From Metabacillus litoralis (GTDB lineage Bacteria; Bacillota; Bacilli; Bacillales; Bacillaceae): a stretch of DNA of 64,000 nt. The notes under the pieces are model-generated. The model ran no database searches and had not been told where the DNA came from. It saw only the letters and a list, made by a program, of their open reading frames with translations. Of this stretch, positions 55,410-63,838 are shown piece after piece; within the stretch, counting starts at the first letter, position 1, and the number at the start of each line of letters is the position of its first letter. Where the stretch lies: the NCBI RefSeq assembly GCF_007994985.1, contig NZ_VOQF01000004.1, positions 62,001-126,000 of the forward strand. The letters are read 5' to 3'. Made by a program: the position numbers and the translations under genes.

Positions 55410-55723
55410 GGGGCTGAGACATAATTGAAGAAGTCATACAAAAAGACGAATGAATTTGAAACCAGATAAGCTTAAAGAAACAAGTTCGTTCCATTGCGCT
55501 GCAGACACTCGCTTTCCACGGGGAGGAAGCTGAGCCTCCTCTATTCCCGTAGGTGCCCTAGTGTCTTCCGCTCCATTCCACTAGTTCTTTAAAATAGTAT
55601 GCATAGTCAAATAAAATATTGATGACGACATATAAAAACCCGAACTATTAGGCGAATGATTAATTGAAATATCACCTAATAATTCGGGTTTTCCATTAAC
55701 TTAATTATTTATGTCCCAGCCTC
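55410..55723. repeat. Composite intergenic repeat with GGGGCTGAGACATAA ends
   Basis: Ends GGGGCTGAGACATAA (55410-55424) and TTATGTCCCAGCCTC (55709-55723) are inverted with two mismatches. Inside is a GC-rich element (about 55494-55583) beginning TTCCATTGCGCTGCAGACAC and ending TGTCTTCCGCTCCATTCCAC, itself a long inverted repeat (GACACTCGCTTTCC..., GGAGGAAGCTGAGCCTCC). A terminator-like hairpin AAAACCCGAA...TTCGGGTTTT (55638-55695) follows. It resembles repeats common in Bacillaceae intergenic DNA. Its right end reaches the stop codon of the next minus-strand gene. Confidence 0.8.
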
Positions 55724-55890
55724 TATTTATCTTTTTTTTGTTCCTTTTCTTTTTTTTCTGCAATTGTTTCATAAATCTTTGCAGCATTTGTATCACCAAG
55801 CTCTTGACCAAATTCCTCTTGAAGCAAGTCTATATCAGTTGGCTTTTTATGGTTTTGCATATTTCTACTTTTCATCGTCTTCTTCGTCAT
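55723..55890 (-). CDS. Small charged protein, 55 aa, unknown
   Basis: MTKKTMKSRNMQNHKKPTDI, then DLLQEEFGQELGDTNAAKIY, then ETIAEKKEKEQKKDK. Hydrophilic with a helical centre and a Lys/Glu tail, and no signal or membrane segment. The ATG overlaps the previous gene's TAA (TAATG), showing translational coupling. The phrase 'EEFGQELGDT' recalls the 'EFGVNLGxDT' segment of SASPs, but the rest does not match an alpha/beta SASP. Not recognised; one of these small genes might correspond to B. subtilis ykzE, which occupies a similar place. Confidence 0.68.
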   Translation of the reverse strand: MTKKTMKSRNMQNHKKPTDIDLLQEEFGQELGDTNAAKIYETIAEKKEKEQKKDK

Positions 55891-56042
55891 TACTTCCCCT
55901 GCTTCCCTTGTTTAGAATTACGATTTGCACCCTTCATTGGATCTTGATCATCATTTATTTCAGCAATTTCTGCATCAGGTAAACTTTCAGTAGGCGTAAA
56001 ATTGTTTTTTAGAGCTTGATTTCTAGCAGCTTTTCTTTTCAC
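55890..56042 (-). CDS. Small basic protein, 50 aa, unknown (possible spore protein)
   Basis: Starts with GTG, read MKRKAARNQALKNNFTPTES, then LPDAEIAEINDDQDPMKGAN, then RNSKQGKQGK. GAGGTG lies 7 bases before the start. Basic ends and an acidic middle with low complexity resemble minor spore proteins such as SspO or SspL in style (B. subtilis SspO also begins VKRKA), but I cannot assign it. It is coupled to the 55-aa gene that follows. Confidence 0.65.
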   Translation of the reverse strand: MKRKAARNQALKNNFTPTESLPDAEIAEINDDQDPMKGANRNSKQGKQGK

Positions 56043-56133
56043 ACTTTTTCACCTCTAATTTTGTATTGTAAGATTGTACATATATACGTTTTCCTAAAAT
56101 ACTACTTACTATCATAGGTATAATAAGGAAAGC

Positions 56134-56271
56134 TTAGTCTTCTTTCTGTTCATATGCTATTAAGACAATTTCCTCACCGGTCTCTTCACGAAGCTTTGAT
56201 TCCATTTGCATTAAAACATTTAATTGTGTATCAGTTAAATGAGCTACTGGAAATTCTGATTGCTTTTCCAT
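56134..56271 (-). CDS. Small acidic protein, 45 aa, unknown
   Basis: MEKQSEFPVAHLTDTQLNVL, then MQMESKLREETGEEIVLIAY, then EQKED. The ATG has TGAGGTG 6 bases upstream. It appears to be a single amphipathic helix followed by a beta strand, with no membrane segment. It may share a transcript with the two small genes downstream, about 90 bp away. Family not recognised, though the compact pattern 'LREETGEEIVLIAYE' looks conserved in style. Confidence 0.65.
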   Translation of the reverse strand: MEKQSEFPVAHLTDTQLNVLMQMESKLREETGEEIVLIAYEQKED

Positions 56272-56501
56272 ATTTTCACCTCACTTCTTTCTTACTTTCT
56301 CTTTTTCGCATTTTAATTATGAGTGGGAAAGTAAAGAAAAAAATAATAAGGGTGATAAAAGGAAGAAACGAAATTGAAGGAACAATCTATAAGAAATAAA
56401 CTTAATACTAGTGAATAAATTGGTAATGTTTAAAACCATTTTTCTTACACGATGAACATTAACTTTCTCTACTTGCTTATAACCCAGGAAATAGTATTAG
56501 A

Positions 56502-56531
56502 AAAAGACCAGCGCAAGTTCGCTAGTCTTTT
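56502..56531 (-). terminator. Terminator of the PBP gene
   Basis: AAAAGACcAGCG pairs with CGCTaGTCTTTT (56502-56531), continuing into TTTTTC on the minus strand, just after the stop. Confidence 0.82.
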
Positions 56532-56534
56532 ACT

Positions 56535-58547
56535 TTATTGAGTAAGATTTTCTTTAAAAACTTGCTTTACTTTTGGCACTACATAATGGCTCCCGCCTCT
56601 TGTCTTTACATCTTCAATCATCATAGCAATCAAGAGCTCGGGATTATCATAATCTATTGCTACAAACCATCCATTTTCTTTGCCTTGTTCATCATTCTTA
56701 GAGGTTTTTAGTTCAGCAGTGCCAGTTTTCCCTGCAAGATTTTGATTCTCAACATTAGGTTTATACGCGGTCCCATTCGGGTCATTAACAACTTGTTTAA
56801 GATCATTAAGAATTGTTTGTGCATGCTCTACACTTACCGCATTTTCCTTCCATACACTCTCTTTTTCACCTTCAACGATTTCTAAAGAAGGATTAATAAT
56901 ATTGCCACCATTAACAAATGCTGTATAGGTAGTAGCTAAGTGTAAAGGACTCATTTGTAGCTCCCCTTGCCCATAGCCCGTATCTGCCAGCAAAGTCTCA
57001 TTATTCAATCCACTGCTAGAAATTGAGGATTTGCTAACAGGGTATGCATATTCTAGTTCTTCCTCAAATCCAAAGCTCCTAAGACCATTATTTAGCTTTT
57101 CTGGTCCAATCTCTAAGGCTAGCTGTGCAAAATAAATATTATCAGAATAAATTAACGCAGTTTGTAAATTCACATTACTAACTTTTTCAGATACTCTCGA
57201 TATATAATAATTTCCCCAACTGTTGTCTTTTTGCCATGTTTTCCCGTTAATTATTTTATTATCACTTGGTTTTATTATTTCATTATTCAATCCAATTGTT
57301 GCCGTTATCGGTTTTATGACAGAACCAGGAGAATAGGTTTTATTAAATCGAGCCATTAAGGGCTTATTTGGATTATTAGAAAGATTGTTGTACTGTTCAC
57401 TCGATAATCCGTATATAAATTCGTTAGGATTATAGGATGGACTGCTTACAAGTGCTAATGTTTCACCTGTTTTTGGATGTAAAGCAACTGCAGTACCAGA
57501 ATCACCTTTTAATTGATTATATAAATCAGTTTGAATTTCCCTATCAATCGTTACCTTTATCGTTTCACCTTCAACAGCCGGTTTTTCTGCAATGATTTTT
57601 TCTGTTCCATCAACAAAAATCTTATAGCCTGTTTGTCCTTTCAATTTTTCTTCATATATTTGCTCAAGACCAGCTTTCCCTATTTTTGATTGATCACTAT
57701 AACCTTTATCCTTAAACTCCTTTAGCTCTTCTGCAGTGATACTACCAATATAGCCTGTAAGATGAGCAGCAGCCTCTCCTAGAGGATAAGAACGTGCTTC
57801 AACATCTCTCTTATGGATAGAAGGAAGTTCAACAAGCTTTTGAAGAAGCTCTGAGTTTTCAGGGTCTATACTTTTAATTGGCACAAATAAATCTGGCTTC
57901 ACCCATGATTGATTTAACTCAGCTTCGATATCTGAAACACTAACACCAAGTAAAGAAGACACCTCTGATAATACTTCCTCACGTTTTTCAGGAAGATCCC
58001 CCGGCACAATCCCGATATTATGTGCAACTCCATTTATAGCTAAAGGATTATCATTTTTATCGAAGATTTGCCCCCGGGTAGGAGCTATACTGCTAACTTT
58101 AACCTTTTCATCTCCTTCAAGCTCAGGAAAAATCATTGCGGGTTGCCAAGAAATAAACCAATTTTCTTCATTCTCAGTTTTCTCCTTCTTTATAGTCACT
58201 TCTTGTTCAAAAGATACATTACCTGCAATTGTTTCCATTGAAAGGGAGTACGGATATACAACTTCTATTTCCTCATCATTTTTTTCATCATTATTAGGTT
58301 TATTATATTCCACCTGTAAGTTACTAACTGAAACACCTTCATATATATCTTTATATCTATTTATGTAATCTTCTTTAGATATATTTTCTTTACTACTAAC
58401 GGTTAACATATCATACATTTCTGAAAACTTTTGATTGTTCCATAATGAAATGTACTCAGAAAAACGATCACTCGCAGTCGGTTTTTCAGAACAACCACCT
58501 AACACAAATACTATGAAAATGAACATTAATCCAGATAATTTTTTCAT
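56535..58547 (-). CDS. pbpC: Class B penicillin-binding protein (PBP3/MecA-type), lipoprotein
   Basis: Cell-wall transpeptidase of 670 aa. An N-terminal lipoprotein signal has lipobox 'VLGGCS'. An NTF2-like MecA_N domain spans about 25-145, a PBP dimerisation domain about 150-315, and a transpeptidase about 345-660. Active-site motifs: 'YSPGSVIKP' (SxxK), 'YSDNIYF' (SxN) and 'LAGKTGTAEL' (KTG). I use the ATG at 58547, with AGGAGGG 6 bases upstream; an in-frame TTG two codons earlier is not needed. Closest in memory to B. subtilis PbpC. MecA-like architecture does not by itself mean resistance. Confidence 0.9.
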   Translation of the reverse strand: MKKLSGLMFIFIVFVLGGCSEKPTASDRFSEYISLWNNQKFSEMYDMLTVSSKENISKEDYINRYKDIYEGVSVSNLQVEYNKPNNDEKNDEEIEVVYPYSLSMETIAGNVSFEQEVTIKKEKTENEENWFISWQPAMIFPELEGDEKVKVSSIAPTRGQIFDKNDNPLAINGVAHNIGIVPGDLPEKREEVLSEVSSLLGVSVSDIEAELNQSWVKPDLFVPIKSIDPENSELLQKLVELPSIHKRDVEARSYPLGEAAAHLTGYIGSITAEELKEFKDKGYSDQSKIGKAGLEQIYEEKLKGQTGYKIFVDGTEKIIAEKPAVEGETIKVTIDREIQTDLYNQLKGDSGTAVALHPKTGETLALVSSPSYNPNEFIYGLSSEQYNNLSNNPNKPLMARFNKTYSPGSVIKPITATIGLNNEIIKPSDNKIINGKTWQKDNSWGNYYISRVSEKVSNVNLQTALIYSDNIYFAQLALEIGPEKLNNGLRSFGFEEELEYAYPVSKSSISSSGLNNETLLADTGYGQGELQMSPLHLATTYTAFVNGGNIINPSLEIVEGEKESVWKENAVSVEHAQTILNDLKQVVNDPNGTAYKPNVENQNLAGKTGTAELKTSKNDEQGKENGWFVAIDYDNPELLIAMMIEDVKTRGGSHYVVPKVKQVFKENLTQ

Positions 58548-58612
58548 GATCAACCCTCCTCATCACATATTGTACCAAAAAAAGGAACTTAGTTCAGTTC
58601 TGAACAAAAATA

Positions 58613-58649
58613 AAAATGAGCTAAGCCGTTTTAGCCTAACCCATTTTAT
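58613..58649 (-). terminator. Probable terminator of ktrD
   Basis: AAAATGAGCTAAGCC pairs imperfectly with GGCTTAACCCATTTT-like sequence (AGCCTAACCCATTTT), with several mismatches, right before the ktrD stop codon. Weak. Confidence 0.55.
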
Positions 58650-58650
58650 T

Positions 58651-60009
58651 TTACCCGATAATGACACGTTCCTTAGGATAGTGAAAATTATCTTTTCTTT
58701 CCTTTGTTCCTAATAAATATAGAAAAGTTAATATACCAATACGTCCAATGAACATTAAAATCATAATGACAACTTTGCCTACTGATGTTAACTCTGAAGT
58801 AATGCCCATTGATAATCCTGTTGTACCAAAAGCTGAACAAACCTCAAATAATATTGATATAAATGAAAATGATTCTGTAATGGTTAATATAACAATAGCC
58901 GAGAAACAAATTAATACAGCAAACATTGTCACAACAACAGATTTCCTTAAATCTTCCTCAAGTAACTCACGTCTAAAGATTTTTATTGATTTATGACCTC
59001 TTGCAAAATGATAAAGAAATAGTAAATTTAAAGCAAAAGTAGTTGTTCGAATGCCTCCTCCTACAGAACTTGGTGAAGCACCTATAAACATCAATGCACA
59101 CATGATTAAAAGCGTTGTCTCCGTATATAAACTTATATCCATTGTTGCTAATCCACCACTTCTAGTAGCAGTAGATTGGAATAATGAAAAAAATAAAATT
59201 TCATGCCATTCTTTATCTTTAAAGAAATAAGAGTATTCAAGGCTCGCAATGGCAATTGTTCCAAAAATGATAAGAGCAAAAAAAGTAATCGAGGTTATTT
59301 TAGTAAATAAACTAAATCGATATCTTTTTTCTTTTTTAAATAAAAAATCCTTTACTTCAATTAAAACAGGAAATCCTATAGCTCCTAGAATAATTAAAAT
59401 CATCACGATAAACTGAATAAAATAATCATTGGCAAAAGGAATAAGAGATTGACCTGTTATATCAAATCCTCCATTAGTTGTAGCACTTATCGAAGTGAAA
59501 AAACCCTGTAGATAGGCTTCTTGCCATGTATTATAATATTTTAAGAAATATGTTCCTAATATTATTCCACCAATTAGTTCGATGATTAAAATTAATACAA
59601 TAATTTGACGAATCAAATTAACAATTCCAGATAAGTTTGTTTGATTTTGATCGGTCATAATTAATTGTCTTTCCTTCAAACCAATCTTTTTCCCCATTAT
59701 TAACCATACAAATGTTCCTAGGGTCATAATTCCTATACCACCAAATTGCAGAACGAACGCTAAAATAAAGATGCCTGTTACACTAAATGTATCTGCAGTT
59801 GACATAACCGTCAGACCTGTAACACTTACGGCACTTACTGCAGTAAAAAGTCGATCTATAAAAGTAATATCAACTCCAGGCTTATGAGCAACAGGTAGGC
59901 TAAGTAAGCTAACTGAAACTGTTACTGCTAAAAAATAATATGAAACGATTAATTGCACAGGTGTTAATGCTTGTAATCTTAGTTTCCAATTAGTCATTTG
60001 TTCATTCAT
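58651..60009 (-). CDS. ktrD: Potassium uptake protein, TrkH/KtrB family (KtrD-like)
   Basis: Membrane subunit of a Ktr potassium transporter, 452 aa (B. subtilis KtrD 449). It has four M1-P-M2 repeats with filter segments such as 'AVSAVSVTGLTVMST', 'ISATTNGGFDITGQ', 'QSTATRSGGLATMD' and 'VCSAFGTTGLSMGIT'. It must work with a cytosolic KtrA/KtrC RCK subunit, which is not in this window. It is next to htpX, as in B. subtilis. The ATG is preceded by a weak TTGGA only, suggesting modest translation. Confidence 0.92.
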   Translation of the reverse strand: MNEQMTNWKLRLQALTPVQLIVSYYFLAVTVSVSLLSLPVAHKPGVDITFIDRLFTAVSAVSVTGLTVMSTADTFSVTGIFILAFVLQFGGIGIMTLGTFVWLIMGKKIGLKERQLIMTDQNQTNLSGIVNLIRQIIVLILIIELIGGIILGTYFLKYYNTWQEAYLQGFFTSISATTNGGFDITGQSLIPFANDYFIQFIVMILIILGAIGFPVLIEVKDFLFKKEKRYRFSLFTKITSITFFALIIFGTIAIASLEYSYFFKDKEWHEILFFSLFQSTATRSGGLATMDISLYTETTLLIMCALMFIGASPSSVGGGIRTTTFALNLLFLYHFARGHKSIKIFRRELLEEDLRKSVVVTMFAVLICFSAIVILTITESFSFISILFEVCSAFGTTGLSMGITSELTSVGKVVIMILMFIGRIGILTFLYLLGTKERKDNFHYPKERVIIG

Positions 60010-60342
60010 TCCAATCTAACATCACTTTCTGTCTGTTTACGTAGGTCCATCACTAACATTTATCTTTATCTATAACACTTATGTAAAACCATCTGTGAGG
60101 TTACTATGACTCAAAAATCTTAAAAACATCCATTCATTTTAACAAATAAATCAAATAGTAACATTATTTTTTTTCATTTAATATTTGGCTTTGCTTTTTA
60201 GAGTCTCACATATTACCGTCAAAAAGCAGGTGTGCTAAAAATTAATTTAAAACTTTTTCATAGCTTATTTTTTTAGAATTAAGGTATAACTAATAATATA
60301 ACAAATAAAAAGTAAGGGATGACTTGAGTCATCCCTTACTTT
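60010..60342. other. Intergenic region between htpX and ktrD
   Basis: 333 bp. It holds the htpX terminator at its upper end and presumably the ktrD promoter. I found no c-di-AMP riboswitch core or other structured leader. Confidence 0.5.
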
Positions 60343-60347
60343 TTATT
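60304..60347 (-). terminator. htpX terminator with perfect 21-bp stem
   Basis: AATAAAAAGTAAGGGATGAC and its complement (arms 60304-60324 and 60327-60347) pair without mismatch around a 2-nt spacer. The htpX stop codon lies inside the outer stem. Confidence 0.92.
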
Positions 60348-61221
60348 TTGCTTCTAAACGACTAATTCGATCATCTAAATCTGGATGTGTAGAGAATAAT
60401 GACATTCCTTTTTTACTATTAATTTTCATAGTAGATAGTGCTGTATCATCATCTCTTACTCGTTGTGAATATTGTTTTAAAGAACGTAGAGCATGAATCA
60501 TTTTATCTTTACCTGCTAAATCAGCTCCACCTCTATCGGCATGAAATTCTCGATATCTTGAGAATGCAAATACAACTAAACTTCCCAAGATAGAGAAAAC
60601 GATTTGAAAGATAATTACTGCAACAAAATGAACAATAGGAGCTAAATCTTCTCGTACAAATCTTGATACTGCCCAAGCTGCAATACGAGCAAAAAATACA
60701 ACAAATGTATTTACGATACCTTGTAACAATGTCATTGTTACCATATCACCATTTGCGATATGAGCTACCTCATGGGCAAGAACACCTTCAATTGCATCAT
60801 CATCCATTTCTTGTAATAAACCTGTTGAAACAGCAACTAGTGAGCGACGCTTTGAAGGACCTGTTGCAAAGGCATTGACTTCAGATGATTGATAAATCCC
60901 AACTTGAGGCATTTTTGTTAAACCAGCTGCTCGTGACAGACGGTGCACTCTTTCTACCAAATCCTTTTCCATTGCTGAAAGAGATTTAGAAGGATCTAAC
61001 ACCTTTACTTTCATCATCATTTTCGCCATCCAACGTGAAATAGCTAAAGAAACAAAAGACCCAGTGAAACCAACTACAGCACTAAATATCAATAAATTTA
61101 CTAAATCGAGATTACCATTTACTGTTTGATATGGTGAAACATTTAGGATTGAGAGCACAATACCTATTGTCGTAATAACTAAAATATTTGATAGAAGAAA
61201 TAAAAATATTCTCTTGGCCAT
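60343..61221 (-). CDS. htpX: Membrane zinc metalloprotease HtpX
   Basis: Membrane-embedded M48 protease that degrades damaged membrane proteins. It has 292 aa. Two N-terminal helices (about 1-55) precede the zinc motif '[14 protein letters not shown]' (HExxH near residue 143), two more helices follow, and the third ligand Glu lies in '[15 protein letters not shown]'. The ATG at 61221 has GGAGG 5 bases before it; the four-codon-longer frame is rejected. A palindrome and a sigma-A promoter lie directly upstream, with the probable regulator ykrK divergent. Confidence 0.96.
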   Translation of the reverse strand: MAKRIFLFLLSNILVITTIGIVLSILNVSPYQTVNGNLDLVNLLIFSAVVGFTGSFVSLAISRWMAKMMMKVKVLDPSKSLSAMEKDLVERVHRLSRAAGLTKMPQVGIYQSSEVNAFATGPSKRRSLVAVSTGLLQEMDDDAIEGVLAHEVAHIANGDMVTMTLLQGIVNTFVVFFARIAAWAVSRFVREDLAPIVHFVAVIIFQIVFSILGSLVVFAFSRYREFHADRGGADLAGKDKMIHALRSLKQYSQRVRDDDTALSTMKINSKKGMSLFSTHPDLDDRISRLEAK

Positions 61222-61237
61222 ACGTACCTCCATATTT

Positions 61238-61255
61238 CAAGTTCTCTTGAACTTG
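61238..61255. promoter_or_regulatory. Palindromic operator candidate in the htpX leader (YkrK?)
   Basis: CAAGTTC-TCTT-GAACTTG, a perfect 7-bp inverted repeat. It lies just downstream of the htpX -10 and upstream of its ribosome site, a classic repressor position. YkrK is known to repress htpX in B. subtilis; I cannot confirm its recognition sequence. Confidence 0.6.
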
Positions 61256-61268
61256 TATTATAATATAA

Positions 61269-61297
61269 ATTATAGAAACATTTTAAGAAAAGATCAA
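61269..61297 (-). promoter_or_regulatory. Sigma-A promoter of htpX
   Basis: TTGATC (61297-61292), 17 bp, TATAAT (61274-61269) on the minus strand, about 50 bp before the start codon. The remaining 61298-61649 is AT-rich and should contain the ykrK promoter. Confidence 0.78.
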
Positions 61298-61649
61298 GAA
61301 ATATAAATTTTGAGAGAAGCTTTTTATAACTCTTTTCTTATATATTGTTTTTAATTGACACAAAATTCTCGGAATCAGTGTTCGAAATGCCTAAATGGTG
61401 TGTTCAGAGAAGCAAGAAATTGTCATGAACTTTATAAAATGGAGTTCTAATAGAGCTATAGACAACTACATAAAATATAAATTTCAAAAGAATTTTATAC
61501 TTTAAGTAACTTTATGGAAACAGTATTATATAAAATCTAGTGACTTCTTTCAAAAAACAATAATATTGATATTAGTTTTTTGAATGAGTAAAGTAGAAAA
61601 GTGCCTGTTAAAAGAAAATTACATAAGAACATAAGGGGTGTCTGTCAAA

Positions 61650-62342
61650 ATGACAATCCAATTAACGCGATTACAAATGTCAAAATTATTATACTCACTA
61701 AAAGGAGATTCAAATCACTCTCCTTATTCTATAATAGAAAAAGCTATTAATATAGCGTCAAAAACTCAATATGATGTACCAAATTTTATTATAAAACTCA
61801 ATAAGAAACGATCTAATGTAGAATTAGGTTTATCAACAAATGAGATCGTTTCTTTAGCAAATTTATGTGAGTTGACTGCTTTAAAGTCAACATCTATACA
61901 AAACTGGGTTAAACGTGATGTAAAGGAACTAATAGGTTCACCTGAACTTGGAAAGAAGTACTCTATAGACCAAGCTGCAATGTTGCTTATCGTAAAAGAT
62001 TTAAAACAATCCTTTGAATTTGAAAAGATTCGTAAGGTATTAACCGTTGTTTTTAATACATTATCTGATAGAAGTGATGACTTAATAAGTCCTATTGCAT
62101 TCTATGAGTTATACGCTAAAATATTATCATCACTTGATGTTTTACCATCTTTAATTATTGGCAATGATCAAAAACTGAAGCATTTTATCACTAAAAAAAT
62201 TGATGCTCTACCAAAGCCTTTACCAGAATTATCAATAAAACAGTGGGAAACAATTAAAAACGTCTTAGTTATTGCCGTTCTATCTGTTTTATCATCCCAT
62301 ATGCAGACACTTGCGCAGATCCATTTATCCGAGCACTTATAA
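61650..62342 (+). CDS. ykrK: YkrK, DUF1836 family regulator of htpX
   Basis: Cytosolic protein of 230 aa. The DUF1836 region, about 50-170, includes a MerR-like helix-turn-helix ('LGLSTNEIVSLANLCELTALK', 'QNWVKRDVKELIG' and 'YSIDQAAMLLIVKDLKQSF'). B. subtilis YkrK represses htpX. A C-terminal hydrophobic helix 'WETIKNVLVIAVLSVLSSHM' follows. The ATG at 61650 has AAGGGGTG 9 bases before it; a GTG 12 bp upstream overlaps that site. Divergent from htpX. Confidence 0.85.
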   Translation: MTIQLTRLQMSKLLYSLKGDSNHSPYSIIEKAINIASKTQYDVPNFIIKLNKKRSNVELGLSTNEIVSLANLCELTALKSTSIQNWVKRDVKELIGSPELGKKYSIDQAAMLLIVKDLKQSFEFEKIRKVLTVVFNTLSDRSDDLISPIAFYELYAKILSSLDVLPSLIIGNDQKLKHFITKKIDALPKPLPELSIKQWETIKNVLVIAVLSVLSSHMQTLAQIHLSEHL

Positions 62343-62467
62343 GGACATATGTATGCATACTGTTCTCTAAACATTTCCAGTATAGAATATGTCTGTTATT
62401 GATAACTTATATGTAAGGCTGTAGGATAAAATCAGCTTTAATTATTAAATTAAAGGAGTGTCTTATT

Positions 62468-62668
62468 ATGAGTAGAAGCAGCAATAAATTACTTGTTCCA
62501 GGGATTGAACAAGCACTGGATCAAATTAAATATGAAATCGCACAGGAATTTGGTGTTAATTTAGGTTCAGATACAGTATCACGTGCAAATGGTTCGGTTG
62601 GTGGAGAAATCACTAAACGTTTGGTAGCTCAAGCACAATCACAACTAAATGGCGGTAAAACAGAATAA
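62468..62668 (+). CDS. sspD: Alpha/beta-type small acid-soluble spore protein
   Basis: DNA-saturating spore protein that protects DNA in dormant spores. It has 66 aa with the two SASP signatures: '[21 protein letters not shown]' (containing the GPR protease site EIAxEFG) and '[19 protein letters not shown]'. The N-terminal '[15 protein letters not shown]' is closest to B. subtilis SspD, which also lies beside ykrK and rsgI. The ATG follows AAAGGAG. A weak sigma-G-like TGCATA near 62352 is not paired with a good -10. Confidence 0.95.
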   Translation: MSRSSNKLLVPGIEQALDQIKYEIAQEFGVNLGSDTVSRANGSVGGEITKRLVAQAQSQLNGGKTE

Positions 62669-62673
62669 AAGAA

Positions 62674-62699
62674 AAGTCTGATCAGTTTTGATCAGACTT
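62674..62699. terminator. Bidirectional terminator between sspD and rsgI
   Basis: AAGTCTGATCA-GTTT-TGATCAGACTT, a perfect 11-bp stem between convergent genes. Confidence 0.88.
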
Positions 62700-62701
62700 C
62701 T

Positions 62702-63838
62702 TTAGTCATCTTCTTTATCATGTTTGTCATTATCATATTCATCTCTATCTCTTTCGTCGTTATCGTCATCATCGTTGTCATCATCTTGTTTATGATGATT
62801 TCTTTCGTTATTTCTCATATCTTTTTTATTTTCTCTTTTTTCATTCCTTTGTCTCTCTCTATCCGCTTTTCTCTCTGCTTTTTCATTTTTTCTAACTTCT
62901 TTACTTTTGTCTATATGTTCTTCTTTTACTTCATTCCACTTTTCAGGTTTCGAATTTTCTTTTATTTTATTTTGTGTTTCTTTAAGTCTTTCTTTTGTTT
63001 CGTTCTTCCATTCAGAATTATTATTAACTTTTGGTTGAACTGGTACCGGGGTATTATCAATCTCTTTTTGAGTACTTGTTGTTTCTTCCTGGTGATTACT
63101 CTTTGGCTTAACAAAGTCTTCTTTTTTATCTTCAACTTCTTTATCGTTAGTTAATTCTAAATACTTACCAGTTGATATCCCTTGTTTTTTAGCTTTTTCC
63201 CTAGTTTCAGAATCAGTCTCAATCGTTTTAACGATCATTTCATCATCTTCCATAGAATGACGAATTTGCTCTATATTGTCTGTTAGTTTTTCTTCTATCT
63301 TTTTATCTTCTTGATTAACAACAGTTGCAATAAGGATTTCTTTACCTGGATACACATAGCCCTCAGATTTCGACTGAGTTACAATCGTGTTAACAACTTC
63401 TACAAAAGATTTCCCTTCCCAATTAGGGAGCTCTATCATTAGCTTTTCAGCTTCTTCATTAATTGGATCTAAAGAAAGTACTTTTAATTTCTGATCTATT
63501 TTAACTTCAAAACTAGGGTTTATATCAATTGACATGTAGGCATATGCTTTATTTTGATTTAAACCTGGTAAAAAACTAAAAATAAACACCATGATTGCTA
63601 AAAAGGATAAAGCACCTACTCGTGTTCTTTTTAAACTTAAAGCAGATAAAACTCTATTTTTCAATAATTTTGATTCTCTAGTAGCAGCTTCCTCAAGCTT
63701 ATCAACTAAAGGAAAAAAAGTAATTTCTTCACCTATCTCATACATACCCTTTTCATTATTTGCTTTTAAAAATTGCCCTTCCGGGGTAAGCAATGTAATA
63801 AAGTCATCATTTCTATCTACGACGACCCCTCTTTTCAT
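62702..63838 (-). CDS. rsgI: Anti-sigma-I factor RsgI
   Basis: Membrane anti-sigma factor of 378 aa that holds SigI. The N-terminal RsgI domain is about 1-55 ('MKRGVVVDRNDDFITLLTPEG'), one membrane helix is about 75-95 ('VGALSFLAIMVFIFSFLPGL'), and an extracytoplasmic 'YAYMSIDINPSFEVKIDQKL' region is typical of RsgI. The tail from about 240 is extremely charged (Lys/Glu, then Asp-rich), with no carbohydrate-binding module. The ATG overlaps the sigI stop (ATGA), so the pair is translationally coupled. Confidence 0.95.
   Translation of the reverse strand: MKRGVVVDRNDDFITLLTPEGQFLKANNEKGMYEIGEEITFFPLVDKLEEAATRESKLLKNRVLSALSLKRTRVGALSFLAIMVFIFSFLPGLNQNKAYAYMSIDINPSFEVKIDQKLKVLSLDPINEEAEKLMIELPNWEGKSFVEVVNTIVTQSKSEGYVYPGKEILIATVVNQEDKKIEEKLTDNIEQIRHSMEDDEMIVKTIETDSETREKAKKQGISTGKYLELTNDKEVEDKKEDFVKPKSNHQEETTSTQKEIDNTPVPVQPKVNNNSEWKNETKERLKETQNKIKENSKPEKWNEVKEEHIDKSKEVRKNEKAERKADRERQRNEKRENKKDMRNNERNHHKQDDDNDDDDNDERDRDEYDNDKHDKEDD

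Noticed and set aside
60010-60300. Possible c-di-AMP (ydaO) riboswitch before ktrD
   Set aside because: No conserved ydaO core sequences in the leader; the segment is AT-rich and unstructured by eye.
62720-63154. 144-codon open frame on the plus strand, very rich in Phe and Ile
   Set aside because: It is antisense to the Asp/Lys/Glu-rich tail of rsgI; composition follows directly from those codons and no ribosome site is present.
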